Positions 21,062 through 22,973 of a stretch of 22,973 nt of DNA are shown piece after piece. Location of the stretch: assembly GCA_964517075.1 (NCBI GenBank), contig CAZFAT010000373.1, forward strand, positions 1 through 22,973. Direction: 5' to 3'. A model generated the notes under the pieces. That model did no database searches. It was not told the DNA's origin and saw only the letters and a list, made by a program, of their open reading frames with translations. The stretch is from CAZFAT01 sp964517075. Lineage in GTDB: Bacteria > Acidobacteriota > Vicinamibacteria > Vicinamibacterales > SCN-69-37. The position numbers and the translations under genes were made by a program. Within the stretch, counting starts at the first letter, position 1. Each line of letters begins with the position of its first letter.

Positions 21062-22804
21062 TCACCGTGCCAGCCGGATGTCCTGGGCGCGGCGCTCCCC
21101 CTCGGCCAACGTGACGCGCAGTGCGCCAGGAACGACCTGCTCGAGATACGCCGGCTCCCGCCAGTCGCTCTCGAGGGTGGGCAGCACGGCCAGATAGTAA
21201 TCGCCGGCTGGAAGACCCGTGAACACGAAGCGGCCGTCGCTCGCCGGATGTGCCGGCTCGCGCATCCAGCGCGATCGCTCGTGCCACAGCGACGGATTGA
21301 CCGGAAATGCAATGACGAACAACTCCGGTGCGGGCCGATCGGCCTGATCGAGCAGACGGCCGGAGAGTTCCGTCACTCGGTCGGTCAACACGACCTGGAG
21401 ATCCTCGACGACTCTGGCTGGCTCAACCGTAAAGGGCGCGTCGAGAACGTCTCGCCCGCCGAGCATCGCCGAGCGCACGGCCCAGGTGTCTCCCCCGATG
21501 GCCTCGGCAATCGACACCTCGAGGCGATACGAACCGGGAGCCACGCTCGTCCAGCGCACACGCCCGTCGGCATCAATCGCGGGCACGGAAGGTGTCGCGG
21601 TCGCCGACCCGGGGAGTGCCTGCAGCCGAAGGCCGAGGCGTCGTTGATCCAGCGGCGTCCTCCCCGCCTGCGCATCCATCACCACGCGGCCGGCGACGGT
21701 GCCGCCCGGCTGGAGCGTGAGCACGAGAGTCGCCACGTCCTCACCGGCGAGCGTCGTGGTCGCGCTGGCGAACTGCGCACCGGAGGGGCCGGGTGCTTCG
21801 GCAAAGAGCGTGTGCCGGCGCGGTGGCTGGCCGACAAACGAGAACCGCCCTTGCGCGTCGGTCTGTGACCTGGTGGTTCCAAGCCGCACGCGCGCGTCCG
21901 GCACGGGCCCGCCGTCCGCGCCGACGACGACGCCCGCGATCGACGCCGTGGAGACGAACTGCAGCGGGATGTCGATGCCCGTGCGCTCCTCACCGGCGTC
22001 GACCCTGACCTCGGCGGCGGCATCTAAGTCGGTGACGCCAGGATAGGCCACCGGCGCGTAGGACACCGGGCGGGCCGCCGCGGGCGTGGCGGACCCCACA
22101 CGTGAATCGCTCAGCCGTTGCGCCCACTGGATTTCGGTCGCGGAGGGAACCGTGCCGCTACCCAATCCCGCCGGCGGGCGCGCGACGACGACATAACGGC
22201 CAGGACGAAGACCAAAGAAACGGTACTCACCCAGATCGTTCGTCGTGGTGCGCGCCGGAGGCCTCAGCACGCGCTGGCCGTCCACCATCCGGCGCGTGGA
22301 CAACTCGACGCCAATGGCGGCCGTCGGCGCGCCATACGTGTCGAGCACGCGTCCGGTGACCACCGCTCCGCGCGTGAGCGGGATCGCCACGTCGGAGATC
22401 GTCTGGCCAGCCGTCAGCGCGATCGGCACACCGGGACCGCCCGGCGTGCGCGCGCCCGCCGCACCGTCAACGTACGCCGGCTTCTCGGCCGTGATGTGGA
22501 ACCGGCCGGCGGGAAGCGATGTGAAGGCAAACCGGCCTTGTTGATCCGTGATGGTGCCCCGCCGGGGTTCGTCCTGCGTAGTCGTACTGAGGATCCACAC
22601 ACGCGCGCGCCGCACGGGCGCGCCAGTTGCGTCGGCCGAACGCACGACACCGGCGATCGTGCCCGTGCCCCCTGAGGTCTGTCGGCCCGCTGCGAGGGAC
22701 ACGAACGACCCGAGCCCGATGACCGCAAGGCACACGGCCGTTGTCGTGATCAGGGCGAGCGGCCAATGACGCGCACAATCGCGACCGGAGGCGTCGGCTA
22801 TCAT
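21062..22804 (-). CDS. Large secreted carboxypeptidase-regulatory-like (Ig-fold) repeat protein
   Basis: A 580-residue protein with an N-terminal signal or anchor helix (LALITTTAVCLAVIGLGSFV) and at least four beta-sandwich repeats of the carboxypeptidase-regulatory-like type. These show the pattern G.V.G.V...G.P...A.V......T...G.F.F..LP.G.Y.. at about residues 48-115 (GTIAGVVRSADATGAPVRRA, GRFAFTSLPAGRFHI), 135-210 (GEYRFFGLRPGRYVV), 285-345 (SIAGVVVGADGGPVPDARVR) and 500-575 (GRFVFTGLPAGDYYLAVLP). No enzymatic domain is seen; the role may be binding or adhesion at the cell surface. Its ATG overlaps the stop of another gene of the same type upstream (ATGA). Such proteins are abundant in Acidobacteriota. 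Confidence 0.82.
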   Translation of the reverse strand: MIADASGRDCARHWPLALITTTAVCLAVIGLGSFVSLAAGRQTSGGTGTIAGVVRSADATGAPVRRARVWILSTTTQDEPRRGTITDQQGRFAFTSLPAGRFHITAEKPAYVDGAAGARTPGGPGVPIALTAGQTISDVAIPLTRGAVVTGRVLDTYGAPTAAIGVELSTRRMVDGQRVLRPPARTTTNDLGEYRFFGLRPGRYVVVARPPAGLGSGTVPSATEIQWAQRLSDSRVGSATPAAARPVSYAPVAYPGVTDLDAAAEVRVDAGEERTGIDIPLQFVSTASIAGVVVGADGGPVPDARVRLGTTRSQTDAQGRFSFVGQPPRRHTLFAEAPGPSGAQFASATTTLAGEDVATLVLTLQPGGTVAGRVVMDAQAGRTPLDQRRLGLRLQALPGSATATPSVPAIDADGRVRWTSVAPGSYRLEVSIAEAIGGDTWAVRSAMLGGRDVLDAPFTVEPARVVEDLQVVLTDRVTELSGRLLDQADRPAPELFVIAFPVNPSLWHERSRWMREPAHPASDGRFVFTGLPAGDYYLAVLPTLESDWREPAYLEQVVPGALRVTLAEGERRAQDIRLAR

Positions 22805-22973
22805 CGCGCCTGACTGACTGGGAGCATCACGCCGGCGTCAACACCCTCCACGATTCTCACCGGCGTCGCCGCGCGCCCGAGCGATCTGATGGTCGCCGGG
22901 TCACCCAGGTTCACGTTCGCCGCCGCATCGATCGCGATGGCCAGGTAGTCGCCCGCGATCAACCCGTCAATCC
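22801..22973 (-). CDS. C-terminus of a second carboxypeptidase-regulatory-like protein (cut by window edge)
   Basis: On the minus strand a frame open to the window edge ends in TGA at 22801-22803. Its 56 visible residues begin IDGLIAGDYLAIAIDAAANV and end VEGVDAGVMLPVSQAR. LIAGDYLAIAID, then RSLGRAATPVRIVEG, parallels the end of the next gene's last repeat (GLPAGDYYLAVLP, then YLEQVVPGALRVTLAEGERR), so the two are probably tandem paralogues. The 4-base overlap with the following ATG indicates coupled translation. Start and full length are outside the window. Confidence 0.75.
   Translation of the reverse strand, partial: IDGLIAGDYLAIAIDAAANVNLGDPATIRSLGRAATPVRIVEGVDAGVMLPVSQAR

Noticed and set aside
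1..22973. CRISPR arrays, tRNA/rRNA genes, transposases, phage or known defence genes
   Set aside because: Read through on both strands; no spacer-repeat periodicity, RNA gene signature or such protein was seen.

Overview
The window is GC-rich, gene-dense bacterial DNA. Its gene mix suggests an Acidobacteriota genome, probably Vicinamibacteria-like: DUF2934, DUF1080, large secreted carboxypeptidase-regulatory-like proteins, many signal-peptide enzymes and a CE15-like esterase. This assignment is inferred from gene content; there is no rRNA or marker gene. I see no rRNA, tRNA, CRISPR array, transposase, phage gene or recognised defence system.

Layout. Positions 2-5818 (+) hold a tripartite RND efflux operon: TolC-like outer-membrane protein (cut by the window edge), lipoprotein adaptor, RND permease, then a small DUF2892 membrane protein. 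Positions 5819-6141 hold no intact gene. They contain a second copy of the DUF2892 gene's last 41 bases and, on the minus strand, what looks like the end of a decayed gene. Next on the minus strand come a DUF2934 protein (6142-6363), a 791-residue secreted two-domain alpha/beta hydrolase (6505-8880) and a small secreted protein carrying only the last blade of a Vgb/NHL-like propeller (8889-9221). Divergent from these are a lipoprotein YtcJ-like amidohydrolase and a secreted sulfatase (9292-12550, +). Then follow a DUF1080 protein (-), a PIG-L deacetylase (+), a NamZ/DUF1343 exo-N-acetylmuramidase (-), and a translationally coupled sugar isomerase/epimerase-like TIM barrel plus Gfo/Idh/MocA oxidoreductase (15609-17449, +). 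The rest is on the minus strand: an outer-membrane beta-barrel protein, a GntR/ABC-ATPase/ABC-permease operon with 4-base overlaps and a clear operator, and two translationally coupled carboxypeptidase-regulatory-like proteins, the upstream one cut by the right edge.

How the genes fit together. The centre (6505-17449) reads as a secreted and periplasmic glycan-scavenging neighbourhood: esterase, sulfatase, amino-sugar deacetylase, muramidase, a DUF1080 glycoside-processing protein, and an oxidoreductase plus TIM barrel of the kinds used in oxidative (3-keto) glycoside breakdown. The flanks are envelope functions: RND efflux on the left and a probable autoregulated GntR-ABC stress or export system on the right.

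Non-coding signals worth attention are a nested double palindrome between convergent genes (14261-14327), a degenerate heptamer tandem repeat (12593-12620), overlapping dyads in a divergent promoter region (13311-13334), and a promoter-overlapping operator in front of the GntR gene (21013-21054).
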